Below are positions 6,277 to 13,617 of a DNA stretch of 17,742 nucleotides, in pieces. This DNA comes from CAVRZR01 sp964354215. GTDB lineage: Bacteria; Actinomycetota; Coriobacteriia; Anaerosomatales; CAVRZR01. Location: positions 1-17,742 of the forward strand of contig CAYGYT010000043.1 in NCBI GenBank assembly GCA_964354215.1, read 5' to 3'. Within the stretch, counting starts at the first letter, position 1; each line of letters opens with the position of its first letter. The translations under genes and the position numbers were made by a program. The notes beneath the pieces are model-generated. The model was not told where the DNA came from. It made no database searches and worked only from the letters and a program-made list of their open reading frames with translations.

Positions 6277-9200
6277 ATGCCGAGGCGTGACGACGTACAC
6301 AAAGTCCTGATCATCGGCTCGGGGCCGATCGTGATCGGGCAGGCCTGCGAGTTCGACTACTCGGGCACGCAGGCGTGCAAGGCGTTGCGCAAGCTCGGCT
6401 ACAAGATCGTGCTCGTGAACTCGAATCCCGCGACGATCATGACCGACCCCGTCATGGCCGACGAGACCTACATCGAGCCGCTCAACATCGAGACCTTGAC
6501 CGAGATCATCGCCACCGCGAAGCCCGATGCGCTGCTTCCCAACCTCGGCGGGCAGACGGGGCTCAACCTCTCCTCGGCGCTCGAGAAGGCGGGGGTGCTC
6601 GAGCAGCACGGGGTCAAGATCATCGGTGTCAGCGCGGGTGCGATCGAGCGCGGCGAGGATCGACTCGCCTTCAAGGAGACGATGGACCGCCTCGGCATCG
6701 AGATGCCGGCAAGCACCACGGTCACCACGGTCGAGGCCGCCGAGGAGGTCGCCGCCGGGCTCGGCTATCCAGTGGTCATCCGTCCGGCGTACACGATGGG
6801 CGGCACTGGCGGCGGGCTCGTCTACAACGTCGAGGAGCTGCGCGTCATCGCGGCGCGCGGCATCCAGGCGTCGCTCGTCGGCCAGATCCTGGTTGAGGAG
6901 TCGGTGCTCGGTTGGGAAGAGCTCGAGCTCGAGGTCGTGCGCGACGCGAAGAACCAGATGATCACCGTGTGCTTCATCGAGAACGTCGATGCGATGGGCG
7001 TGCACACGGGCGACAGCTACTGCACCGCACCGATGCTCACGATCACCCCCGAGCTGCAGGCGCGTCTGCAGAAGTACTCCTACGACATCGTCGAGGCCAT
7101 CGAGGTCATCGGCGGCACGAACGTCCAGTTCGCGCACGACCCGACAACCGACCGCGTGGTGGTCATCGAGATCAACCCGCGCACCTCGCGCTCCTCGGCG
7201 CTGGCCTCCAAGGCGACCGGCTTCCCCATCGCGATGGTGAGCTCGATGCTCGCCGGGGGCCTCACGATGAATGAGATCCCGTATTGGCGCGACGGCACGC
7301 TTGAGAAGTACACGCCTTCCGGCGACTACGTGGTGGTGAAGTTCGCGCGCTGGGCGTTCGAGAAGTTTCCGGGCTCGGTCGACAAGCTCGGCACGCAGAT
7401 GCGCGCGGTGGGTGAGGTCATGTCGATCGGCAAGACGTACAAGGAGTCACTCCACAAGGCGATCCGATCGCTCGAGAACGGCCGGATGGGCCTCGGCTTC
7501 GCGAAGGACTTCCACCACCGGACGCTCGAAGAGCTTCTCGATCTCCTGGCCGAGCCGTCGAGCGAGCGCCAGTACGTGATGTACGAGGCGCTGCGCAAGG
7601 GGGCGTCGGTCGAACTGCTTCACGAGCGCACGCACATCAAGGCGTGGTTCATCGAGCAGATGGCGGAGCTCGTGGCGCTCGAAGAGGAAGTGCTCGCCTG
7701 CCGAGGAGGCACGTTCCCGGACGACCTGCTCTCGCGCGCGAAGAAGGACGGCTTCTCCGACGCGTATCTCGCGAAGCTTCTCGGCATCGCCGAGAAGAAT
7801 CTGCGGGCGCGTCGCATCGCGCTCGGCATCACGCACGCCTACGAGCCCGTGCCGGTGAGCGGTGTGGAGAACGCGGCCTACTACTACTCTACGTACAACG
7901 CGGCCGACGCGGTGCCGGTGAGCGACCGGCGCAAGATCATGGTGCTCGGCGGCGGGCCAAACCGCATTGGCCAAGGCATCGAGTTCGACTACTGCTGCGT
8001 TCACGCGGCCTACGCGCTGCGCGACGCGAGCTTCGAGACGATCATGGTGAACTGCAACCCCGAAACGGTCTCCACCGACTACGATACCTCGGACAAGCTC
8101 TACTTCGAGCCGCTCACGGTCGAAGACGTGCTCGCGATCTACGAGAAGGAGCGTCCCGAAGGCGTCATCTGTCAGTTCGGCGGTCAGACGCCCCTGAACA
8201 TCGCCCGCGAGCTGGAGGATGCCGGCGTGCCCATCATCGGCACGTCGCCCGAGACCATCGACCTTGCCGAGGATCGCGACCGGTTCCGGAAGATCATGGA
8301 CTCGCTCGGCATTCGGATGCCGGAGGCGGGAATGGCGACGACGCTTGCCGAGGCGCTCGACGTCGCCGAGAGGATCGGCTACCCGCTCATGGTCCGTCCG
8401 AGTTACGTGCTCGGCGGTCGCGGCATGGAGATCGTGCACGACGAGGAGATGCTCGAGCGCTACGTGAGGGCCGCGACCGGTGTGACGCCCGAGCGGCCGA
8501 TACTGATCGACAAGTTCCTCGAGAACGCGCTCGAGTGCGAGGCCGACGCCATCGCCGACGGCACCGACGCCTTCGTGCCGGCGGTGATGGAGCACATCGA
8601 GTACGCGGGCGTGCACTCGGGCGACTCGGCATGCGTCATCCCGCCGGTGGGCATCCCGGACAAGCACCTGGCCACGATCGAGGAATACACGCGCACAATC
8701 GCAATCGAGCTTGGTGTGGTTGGGCTCATGAACATCCAGTACGCGATCTCCGAGGACACGGTCTACGTGCTCGAGGCCAACCCGCGCGCGTCGCGTACCG
8801 TGCCGCTCGTCTCGAAGATCTGCGACATCCAGATGGCGCGCCTCGCCACGCAGGTCATGCTGGGCGCGAAGCTTGCCGACCTTGGCCTCGAGCGCCGACC
8901 GATCCCGCACTACGGCGTGAAAGAGGCGGTCTTCCCGTTCAACATGTTCCCCGAGGTAGACCCGCTGCTCGGTCCGGAGATGCGCTCGACCGGCGAGGTG
9001 CTCGGTATGGCGAGCTCGTTCGGGCTCGCGTTCTTCAAGGCGCAGGAAGCGGCGCAGGCGCGACTGCCGGTGGAGGGCAGCGTGCTCATCACGGTCGCCG
9101 AGAGGGACCGCACGGGAGTGGACGTTCCCGGTGCGAGCGGCGCGAAGATAGTCGAAGCCTCGCGCGAGTTCGCTCGGCTCGGCTTCCGCATCTTCTCGAC

Positions 9201-9507
9201 CGGAGGCACGCACGAGTTCCTGACTGGGCACGGCATCGCCTCGGTGTCGATTCTCAAGGTGCACGAAGGGCGGCCCAACATCGAGGACGCGATCAAGAAC
9301 GGCGACATCGATCTTGTCGTGAACACGCCCGCGGGCAAGTCGAGCGAGTTCGACGACTCCTACATCCGCAAGGCCGCCATCAAGCACCGGGTGCCCTACA
9401 TCACGACGACGGCCGCCGCTCTCGCGGCCGCCAAGGGCATCGCCGCGCATCGCGAGCACCGCGACGGAGTGAGGTCGCTGCAGGAGTACCACGCGGAGAT
9501 CGGGTGA
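6277..9507 (+). CDS. carB: Carbamoyl-phosphate synthase large subunit
   Basis: This 1076-residue protein has the normal length and duplicated structure of CarB, which makes carbamoyl phosphate from bicarbonate, ammonia and two ATP for pyrimidine and arginine synthesis. The first ATP-grasp half (about 1-400) shows IGSGPIVIGQACEFDYSG and EINPRTSRSSALASK. An oligomerisation segment follows. The second half starts near residue 550 (GGGPNRIGQGIEFDYCC) with VRPSYVLGGRGMEIV and EANPRASRTVPLVSK. The MGS-like allosteric domain begins near 931 (STGGTHEFL, KVHEGRPNIED). The ATG at 6277 follows a G-run (6265-6271) at good spacing, so a TTG at 6256 was not used. carA, normally adjacent, is absent upstream and downstream within this window. 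Confidence 0.98.
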   Translation: MPRRDDVHKVLIIGSGPIVIGQACEFDYSGTQACKALRKLGYKIVLVNSNPATIMTDPVMADETYIEPLNIETLTEIIATAKPDALLPNLGGQTGLNLSSALEKAGVLEQHGVKIIGVSAGAIERGEDRLAFKETMDRLGIEMPASTTVTTVEAAEEVAAGLGYPVVIRPAYTMGGTGGGLVYNVEELRVIAARGIQASLVGQILVEESVLGWEELELEVVRDAKNQMITVCFIENVDAMGVHTGDSYCTAPMLTITPELQARLQKYSYDIVEAIEVIGGTNVQFAHDPTTDRVVVIEINPRTSRSSALASKATGFPIAMVSSMLAGGLTMNEIPYWRDGTLEKYTPSGDYVVVKFARWAFEKFPGSVDKLGTQMRAVGEVMSIGKTYKESLHKAIRSLENGRMGLGFAKDFHHRTLEELLDLLAEPSSERQYVMYEALRKGASVELLHERTHIKAWFIEQMAELVALEEEVLACRGGTFPDDLLSRAKKDGFSDAYLAKLLGIAEKNLRARRIALGITHAYEPVPVSGVENAAYYYSTYNAADAVPVSDRRKIMVLGGGPNRIGQGIEFDYCCVHAAYALRDASFETIMVNCNPETVSTDYDTSDKLYFEPLTVEDVLAIYEKERPEGVICQFGGQTPLNIARELEDAGVPIIGTSPETIDLAEDRDRFRKIMDSLGIRMPEAGMATTLAEALDVAERIGYPLMVRPSYVLGGRGMEIVHDEEMLERYVRAATGVTPERPILIDKFLENALECEADAIADGTDAFVPAVMEHIEYAGVHSGDSACVIPPVGIPDKHLATIEEYTRTIAIELGVVGLMNIQYAISEDTVYVLEANPRASRTVPLVSKICDIQMARLATQVMLGAKLADLGLERRPIPHYGVKEAVFPFNMFPEVDPLLGPEMRSTGEVLGMASSFGLAFFKAQEAAQARLPVEGSVLITVAERDRTGVDVPGASGAKIVEASREFARLGFRIFSTGGTHEFLTGHGIASVSILKVHEGRPNIEDAIKNGDIDLVVNTPAGKSSEFDDSYIRKAAIKHRVPYITTTAAALAAAKGIAAHREHRDGVRSLQEYHAEIG

Positions 9508-9563
9508 AGCAGCTTGGGGGTAGACGTGTCTTGCGCATGGGCAGTGAGGTTCTGACGCGGCGC

Positions 9564-9581
9564 GGGCCCGGCTTCGGGCTC
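9564..9581. other. GC-rich hairpin between carB and the protease gene
   Basis: A GCCCG/CGGGC stem with a GCTT loop (9566-9579), extendable by two pairs, lies about 60 bases after the carB stop. No U-run follows. It could attenuate transcription or be incidental in GC-rich DNA. Confidence 0.25.
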
Positions 9582-9604
9582 CTCGTCGGCTGGGAGATGA
9601 CGTG

Positions 9605-10600
9605 ATGGCCGATTCGCTCGACTCCACGCGCGGCGCGCTTCGTACTGCGCGCGACGAGCTGCTCGCCCGGCCGAATGTCGTCGCCACCGGGGTCGGCTAC
9701 AAGATCGTGGGCGGCGAGCGCACCGGCGAGCTCAGCATCGTGTGTTCGGTGGTGCGCAAAGTACCACGTGCCGAGCTCACCGCCGCCGAACTCGTGCCGG
9801 AGCGCGTGGCCGGCGTGCCGACCGACGTTGTTGCCACCGGACGGTTCCGTGCGCTCGAGGTTCCCATGGGCCGCTTCCGCCCAGCGCCGGGCGGCGTGAG
9901 CATCGGGCATCGCGACATCACCTCGGGAACTCTGGGCTGCGTGGTGCGAAAGGATGGCGAGCTGTTCATCCTCTCGAACAACCACGTGCTCGCGAACAGC
10001 AATGCCGCGCAGATCGGGGATCCCATCTTGCAGCCGGGTCCCTATGACGGCGGACGCGACCCCGACGATCGCATTGCCACGCTCAGCGCATTCACACCCA
10101 TCGCGATGATGGGCGAAGAGAGCACCTGCGGCACGGCGCGCGCGGTGGCCGACGGGCTGAACGCCCTTTCGCGGCTACTCAGCAGCGACGCGCGCCTGCG
10201 GGCGGTGAGTCAGGCTGTCGCGGAGAACCTCGTTGACTGCGCGATTGCGCGCCCTCTCTCCACAGATCTCGTCGCCGACGAGATCCTCGGCCTGGGTGCG
10301 ATCGTGGGTACGGGAAGCGGCGAGCTCGGTCTTGCCGTGCGCAAGAGCGGACGTACGACCGGTGTCACGAGCGGCGAGATCGTCCAGGTGGATGTCACTG
10401 CGGACGTCAACTACGGCAACCAGAGCGCGCGCTTCTCCGACCAGCTCATGGCGGGCCCGATGAGCCAGGGCGGCGACAGCGGCTCGGCGATCCTCGATGG
10501 CGAGGGTCGCGTCGTTGGTCTTCTGTTCGCGGGAAGCGATACGACCACGCTGGCAAACCGCATCGGGCACGTGTTCTCGGCGCTCGGCGTGCGACTGTGA
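9605..10600 (+). CDS. NAL1-like trypsin-fold serine protease
   Basis: This 331-residue protein has a small N-terminal domain (about residues 1-85: PNVVATGVGYKIVGG, VPTDVVATG) followed by a trypsin-like fold. A complete catalytic triad is visible: His127 in LSNNHVLAN, Asp211 in LVDCAIARP and Ser292 in QGGDSGSAI. The architecture matches bacterial proteins related to plant NAL1, a serine protease. No signal peptide or membrane segment is seen, so an intracellular role is likely. The ATG at 9605 has GGGAG eight bases upstream; the adjacent in-frame GTG at 9602 is an alternative. The stop overlaps or abuts the start of a small partner gene. The target is unknown. Confidence 0.85.
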   Translation: MADSLDSTRGALRTARDELLARPNVVATGVGYKIVGGERTGELSIVCSVVRKVPRAELTAAELVPERVAGVPTDVVATGRFRALEVPMGRFRPAPGGVSIGHRDITSGTLGCVVRKDGELFILSNNHVLANSNAAQIGDPILQPGPYDGGRDPDDRIATLSAFTPIAMMGEESTCGTARAVADGLNALSRLLSSDARLRAVSQAVAENLVDCAIARPLSTDLVADEILGLGAIVGTGSGELGLAVRKSGRTTGVTSGEIVQVDVTADVNYGNQSARFSDQLMAGPMSQGGDSGSAILDGEGRVVGLLFAGSDTTTLANRIGHVFSALGVRL

Positions 10601-10611
10601 GGAACGGAACC

Positions 10612-10899
10612 GTGCGAAACGAACCGAGCGGTTCGAGTCGTTCCGATGGGGGAGTCAGTGCCGACGCTGAAGCAGTTGCCCGCGCCGCCGATGTCCTCGC
10701 CAGGCACGCGGTCGCGCTCATGGATCTGGAGGGTGTCGTGTCGGTGGGCGTGGGTCTCGACGACTCGGGAGCGGCGGCGATCGTCCTGGGCGCCTCGCGT
10801 GCTGAGGCGGTAGCGGCCGCGACTATGCCCACTGTGCTCGAGGGCGTGCGGGTGGTCGTGCGCGTCGTCGGCACCTTCGAAGCGCGGCCGTCCGACTAG
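10612..10899 (+). CDS. Small NAL1-protease partner, stand-alone copy of its N-terminal-type domain
   Basis: This protein of about 95 residues contains LMDLEGVVSVGVGLDDSGAA and LEGVRVVVRVVGTFEA. The pattern (a GVVxxGVGxx strand pair ending in a short xVxVTGxF-like strand) recalls the N-terminal domain of the preceding protease. The GTG at 10612 is preferred because GAGGAA, overlapping the protease stop, lies about eight bases upstream. A GTG at 10597 forming a GTGA overlap is the alternative and would add five residues. Either way translation is coupled to the protease. It may be a regulatory or substrate subunit. That role is inferred only from linkage and resemblance. Confidence 0.65.
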   Translation: MRNEPSGSSRSDGGVSADAEAVARAADVLARHAVALMDLEGVVSVGVGLDDSGAAAIVLGASRAEAVAAATMPTVLEGVRVVVRVVGTFEARPSD

Positions 10900-10953
10900 G
10901 TTCTGTGGGCGATGCGAGCAGGAAGCGTTGTCAGACGTAGCGAGGAGGACGCA

Positions 10954-11718
10954 ATGGAGCCGGTGAAGGTCATCCCGTGTTTGGACATGAAGGACGGCCG
11001 CGTTGTGAAGGGCGTGCACTTCGTCGAGTTGCGTGACGCGGGCGATCCGGTCGAGAACGCGACGTTCTACGACGCTGAGGGCGCCGACGAGATCGCCATG
11101 CTCGACATCGCCGCGACGGTCGAGGGTCGCAAGACGAGGATCGAGTGGGCAAAGGCGGTTGTCTCGGCGGTGAACGTTCCCGTGGTGGTGGGCGGTGGTA
11201 TCTCGTCGCTCGAGGATATGCAGGCGCTTTTCGATGTTGGCGTGAGCAAGGTGTCCATGAACAGCGCGGCGGTGCGTTGGCCCGAGCTCGTGCGCGAGGC
11301 CGCCGATGCGTTTGGCTCGAGTCGCGTCATCGTGGCGATCGACGGCCGGCGCGACGAGTCGATGCCTTCGGGGTTCGAGGTCGTCGTGAGCGGCGGACAG
11401 AAGGGGACGGGCGTCGACTGCGTGGAGTGGGCACGCCGGTGCGAGGAGCTCGGGGCGGGCGAGATCCTTCCCACGAGCATGGACGGAGATGGCACGCTCG
11501 CGGGCTACGACCTCCCGTTCACCAAGGCGATCGCCGAGGCGGTCTCGCTGCCGGTCATCGCGTCCGGGGGCGCCGGCACGCTGGAGCACTTCTACGAGGC
11601 GGTGACCGAGGCGAAGGTAGCGGCCGTGCTCGCGGCGTCGGTGTTCCACTTCAGGACGTTCAGCATCCGGCAGGTCAAGGAGTACCTCGCCGAGCGCGGG
11701 ATCCCGGTGAATCTGTAG
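10954..11718 (+). CDS. hisF: Imidazole glycerol phosphate synthase cyclase subunit HisF
   Basis: This 254-residue TIM barrel aligns without gaps to Thermotoga HisF through residue 130. HisF makes IGP and AICAR from PRFAR with ammonia supplied by HisH. Catalytic Asp11 (PCLDMKDGR) and Asp130 (VAIDG), Lys19, and phosphate loops (VVGGGIS, ASGGAGT, AASVFHF) are present. The ammonia-gate positions read Lys5 (usually Arg), Glu46, Lys99 and Glu170. Unusual residues are Ser98, where Asp is typical (DKVSINSAAV), and Pro173 in GAGEILPTS, where Leu is typical. The ATG at 10954 has GAGGAGG five bases upstream. No hisH or other histidine gene is in the window, so it stands apart from its pathway here. Confidence 0.93.
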   Translation: MEPVKVIPCLDMKDGRVVKGVHFVELRDAGDPVENATFYDAEGADEIAMLDIAATVEGRKTRIEWAKAVVSAVNVPVVVGGGISSLEDMQALFDVGVSKVSMNSAAVRWPELVREAADAFGSSRVIVAIDGRRDESMPSGFEVVVSGGQKGTGVDCVEWARRCEELGAGEILPTSMDGDGTLAGYDLPFTKAIAEAVSLPVIASGGAGTLEHFYEAVTEAKVAAVLAASVFHFRTFSIRQVKEYLAERGIPVNL

Positions 11719-11756
11719 CGGGACCGGCTGCGCCAGGCGGAGCGCCTAACCGGGAT
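11701..11756. terminator. Inverted repeat across convergent hisF and HEPN gene ends
   Basis: ATCCCGGT (11701-11708) and ACCGGGAT (11749-11756) are perfect 8-base inverted repeats. They enclose a smaller hairpin, AGGCG-GAG-CGCCT (11735-11747). The outer arms encode the last residues of hisF on one strand and of the HEPN gene on the other. A two-way terminator between convergent genes is plausible. The missing U-run and the long loop make this uncertain. Confidence 0.35.
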
Positions 11757-12120
11757 TCGCCGCGTCGAACTCGGCCCGGAGCGTGTCGCGGATCTCAACG
11801 AGTCGCGGAATGAGCCGCGGTAGATCGCAGGCGATGATCTCCGCGATCAGTGGCCAGTTCAGACCCTCGTAGTGATGGACGATCACGTCGCGCGTGCGCG
11901 CCATGGCCGTCCAGTCGATGTCCGCGAACCTTCTGCGCGTCTCGGGTCGCAGCCGCTTCGAGGCCTCACCGAGGACCGTGAGGTTCCACAGGACCATCTC
12001 GTTGACACCTCGGTCCTGGCCGAGGTAGCCAAGGGGTGTGCGGCTGCTCAGCTCGACGAGCCGCTCGGCTGCGTTGATGAGGTCGTCGAGCAGCAGCGAC
12101 TCGTCACGCCGCCCAGACAT
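11746..12120 (-). CDS. HEPN-domain (DUF86, HepT-like) toxin candidate, second copy
   Basis: This 124-residue paralogue of the HEPN protein at 2020-2397 shares the start MSGRRDESLLLDD, the segment NLTVLGEASK and the RX4HXY motif at identical positions (R77-DVIV-H82-H-Y84). The family comprises RNase toxins neutralised by AMPylation of the motif Tyr by an MNT partner. It overlaps the upstream MNT gene by 17 bases, exactly as in the first module. Unlike the first copy no gene follows it: it converges directly on hisF, and no patatin gene is present. That leaves a classical two-gene toxin-antitoxin unit. Toxin activity is inferred from the family. Confidence 0.9.
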   Translation of the reverse strand: MSGRRDESLLLDDLINAAERLVELSSRTPLGYLGQDRGVNEMVLWNLTVLGEASKRLRPETRRRFADIDWTAMARTRDVIVHHYEGLNWPLIAEIIACDLPRLIPRLVEIRDTLRAEFDAANPG

Positions 12121-12685
12121 ACACCGTCTCCTTCAGCACGCGATCGCGCAGACGCTCTCGCAGGAACTGCGCTTCGACGAAATCGACCGGCCGGCCGAGG
12201 ATACCCTCGGCCAGCACGCCGATTCCGAAGTAGGCGAAGCCCATAGGCTTCTGACGGAAATCGATGAGCAGATCCACGTCACTGGCTGATGTCTGCTCGC
12301 CATACGCGAACGAGCCGAAGACGCCGATGCGCTCGATGCCGAACTCGTCGCGAAACCGGTCGCCGTGCTCTCGAATGCGCGTTGCAATCTCGCCGAGGTC
12401 GCGGACTGGGTCGACACGAGGCCCGGCATCGCCGCCCGCGCTGTAGACTGCCGGCGCCTCCGCAGCCAGTGGCAGTGTTGCGGCAGCGGCTTGGGGGAGT
12501 CCCACACCGAGGACCCGCGCGGCCTCGTCGACGCGTTCGAGACTCGCGCCACGGTAGCAAGTCGCCTCCCAGCGCGCGATCTGCTGCTGCCGCACGCCCA
12601 GACGTTCGCCGAGCTCGCGCTGCGAGATGCCCTGCGCTCGTCGAGCGCGGACGAGTTCCGCTCCGATCTCCAACACTGTCGTCAT
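12104..12685 (-). CDS. XRE-HTH / minimal nucleotidyltransferase fusion, MntA-like antitoxin, second copy
   Basis: This 193-residue paralogue of the protein at 2381-2953 has the same design. The XRE domain covers about residues 8-62 (GISQRELGERLGVRQQQIARW), with QQQIARWEAT identical in the two proteins. The nucleotidyltransferase covers about 98-193 with G124-S125, ten residues, D136-V-D138 (GSX10DXD) and D168 in GRPVDF. The Ala/Gly/Pro-rich linker between domains differs most. The ATG at 12685 is chosen because it matches the paralogue's start; there is no Shine-Dalgarno sequence. The identical recognition-helix residues suggest that both proteins could bind similar DNA half-sites. Expected role: AMPylate and neutralise the HEPN toxin and repress the operon. 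Confidence 0.9.
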   Translation of the reverse strand: MTTVLEIGAELVRARRAQGISQRELGERLGVRQQQIARWEATCYRGASLERVDEAARVLGVGLPQAAAATLPLAAEAPAVYSAGGDAGPRVDPVRDLGEIATRIREHGDRFRDEFGIERIGVFGSFAYGEQTSASDVDLLIDFRQKPMGFAYFGIGVLAEGILGRPVDFVEAQFLRERLRDRVLKETVYVWAA

Positions 12686-12691
12686 GGGAAC

Positions 12692-12721
12692 AGAATACAA
12701 CACTGGAGTAGTGAAACACAA
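12692..12721 (-). promoter_or_regulatory. Putative leaderless promoter of the second MNT-HEPN module
   Basis: On the minus strand TTGTGT (12721-12716), an 18-base spacer and TATTCT (12697-12692) end six bases before the ATG at 12685, the same geometry as the first module. GTTGT occurs at the -35 (12722-12718) and just before the -10 (12701-12697), 21 bases apart, against 20 in module 1. A short CACT/AGTG dyad lies between them. Confidence 0.45.
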
Positions 12722-12755
12722 CGCCGAAGGAGTGGAAACGGCTTCCGAGTCGCGG

Positions 12756-13085
12756 CTACCCCACCGCCTCGTACGCGACGCGTACGGCGGACAGCGCTTC
12801 GTCCAGCTCGGCATCCGAGCGAAGCGGCAGCACCGGCCAGGCTCGCATCTCCATCCCCGGGTTGTAGACGAACGGAACGACACCGTCGCGTGCGTACAGC
12901 GCCTCGGCGTCGGCGTCCGAAAAGGTCTTCACGGAGACGCCTTTGTCCGCGATGAAGGCGAACATCTTGCCTCCGCGAACGTAGCCGCGGTGACCGAACA
13001 CCTGCTTCGCGCGGACGTCCGGCCAGGACGCGACGACCTCGTCGGCGGCTGACTGGCGCGAATCGAGTTGCTGCTTGGGACTCAT
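12756..13085 (-). CDS. TfoX N-terminal-domain-like protein
   Basis: This 109-residue protein shows the pattern of small stand-alone TfoX-N proteins: VRAKQVFGHRGYVRGGKMFAFI near residues 24-45, VVPFVYNPGMEMRAWPVLPL near 68-88, and a C-terminal helix. TfoX/Sxy proteins regulate competence in some bacteria, but most single-domain relatives have no assigned role and no helix-turn-helix is visible here. The ATG at 13085 is preferred because GGAGG lies about six bases upstream; longer in-frame starts give an unlikely Pro-rich extension. It follows the META lipoprotein gene in the same direction after 68 bases and may share its transcript. Confidence 0.7.
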   Translation of the reverse strand: MSPKQQLDSRQSAADEVVASWPDVRAKQVFGHRGYVRGGKMFAFIADKGVSVKTFSDADAEALYARDGVVPFVYNPGMEMRAWPVLPLRSDAELDEALSAVRVAYEAVG

Positions 13086-13153
13086 GCGCACCTCCGAGTC
13101 GGGTGGCGGTGGAGCAAGGGTACGGGCCCCGCCTGGAAGGGGCTTCGCATAGC

Positions 13154-13579
13154 TCACTTGGTCGACGCGAAGATCAGCAGCGGGTTGCCGTTGGCATCCG
13201 AGAGCGTGAGTTCGCTGCCCTTGCGCGAGTACGTACGGGCCTGATCCAACAGCGCGAAGTACGCTCGCTCAGCGCGCATGGCCTCCTCGGAACCCCCCAT
13301 GAGCGTACTGTTGATTGGTCCGACCAGGAATGAGCCGCTGCGCGTTGCCTCATACGGTCCGCTGTAGCTGTTGATGGGAGCCGAGCCTCCGATCTGGCCG
13401 TCCTTGAAATTCGCGGTGATCGTGACGCTTGCCGGGTCGATGGAGCTGATCGACCACTCGGTGAAGCGCCAGTTCGTGCCGTCGAGTTGCGACGATCCGC
13501 CAGCGGCGCTGCATGCGGAGAGCAGCAGGGCTGTCAGTGCACAGACGAGAATCAGTGGGGCGAGCAGTCGACGAGTCAT
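13154..13579 (-). CDS. META-domain lipoprotein
   Basis: This 141-residue protein has a lipoprotein signal: MTRR, a hydrophobic run (about residues 5-20) and the lipobox LSAC with Cys23 as the lipidation site. The mature part resembles a META domain (HslJ-like): LDGTNWRFTEW, a beta-rich core with GSAPINSYSGPYEA, then ERAYFALLDQARTYSRKGSELTL and PLLIF. It should be membrane-anchored on the outer face. HslJ-type domains are linked to stress or novobiocin resistance in some bacteria, but the role here is unknown. The ATG at 13579 has AAGGAG about eight bases upstream. Usual META motif residues are replaced around SAPINSYSG (NxYxG is retained). Confidence 0.75.
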   Translation of the reverse strand: MTRRLLAPLILVCALTALLLSACSAAGGSSQLDGTNWRFTEWSISSIDPASVTITANFKDGQIGGSAPINSYSGPYEATRSGSFLVGPINSTLMGGSEEAMRAERAYFALLDQARTYSRKGSELTLSDANGNPLLIFASTK

Positions 13580-13617
13580 GGCGCTCTCTCCTTGTCTGCG
13601 TCGCGATGCCAACGACC

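Noticed and set aside
7644..9605. 653-residue open frame on the plus strand inside carB
   Set aside because: Out-of-frame shadow of carB, extremely Arg-rich, no recognisable domain.
7447..9687. 746-residue open frame antisense to carB
   Set aside because: It lies opposite carB, is rich in His/Arg/Asp-type residues typical of antisense frames in GC-rich genes, and shows no family motif.
12686..12883. N-terminal extension of the second XRE-MNT protein
   Set aside because: It overlaps the TfoX-type gene, has no domain features, and the paralogue begins at the equivalent of 12685.
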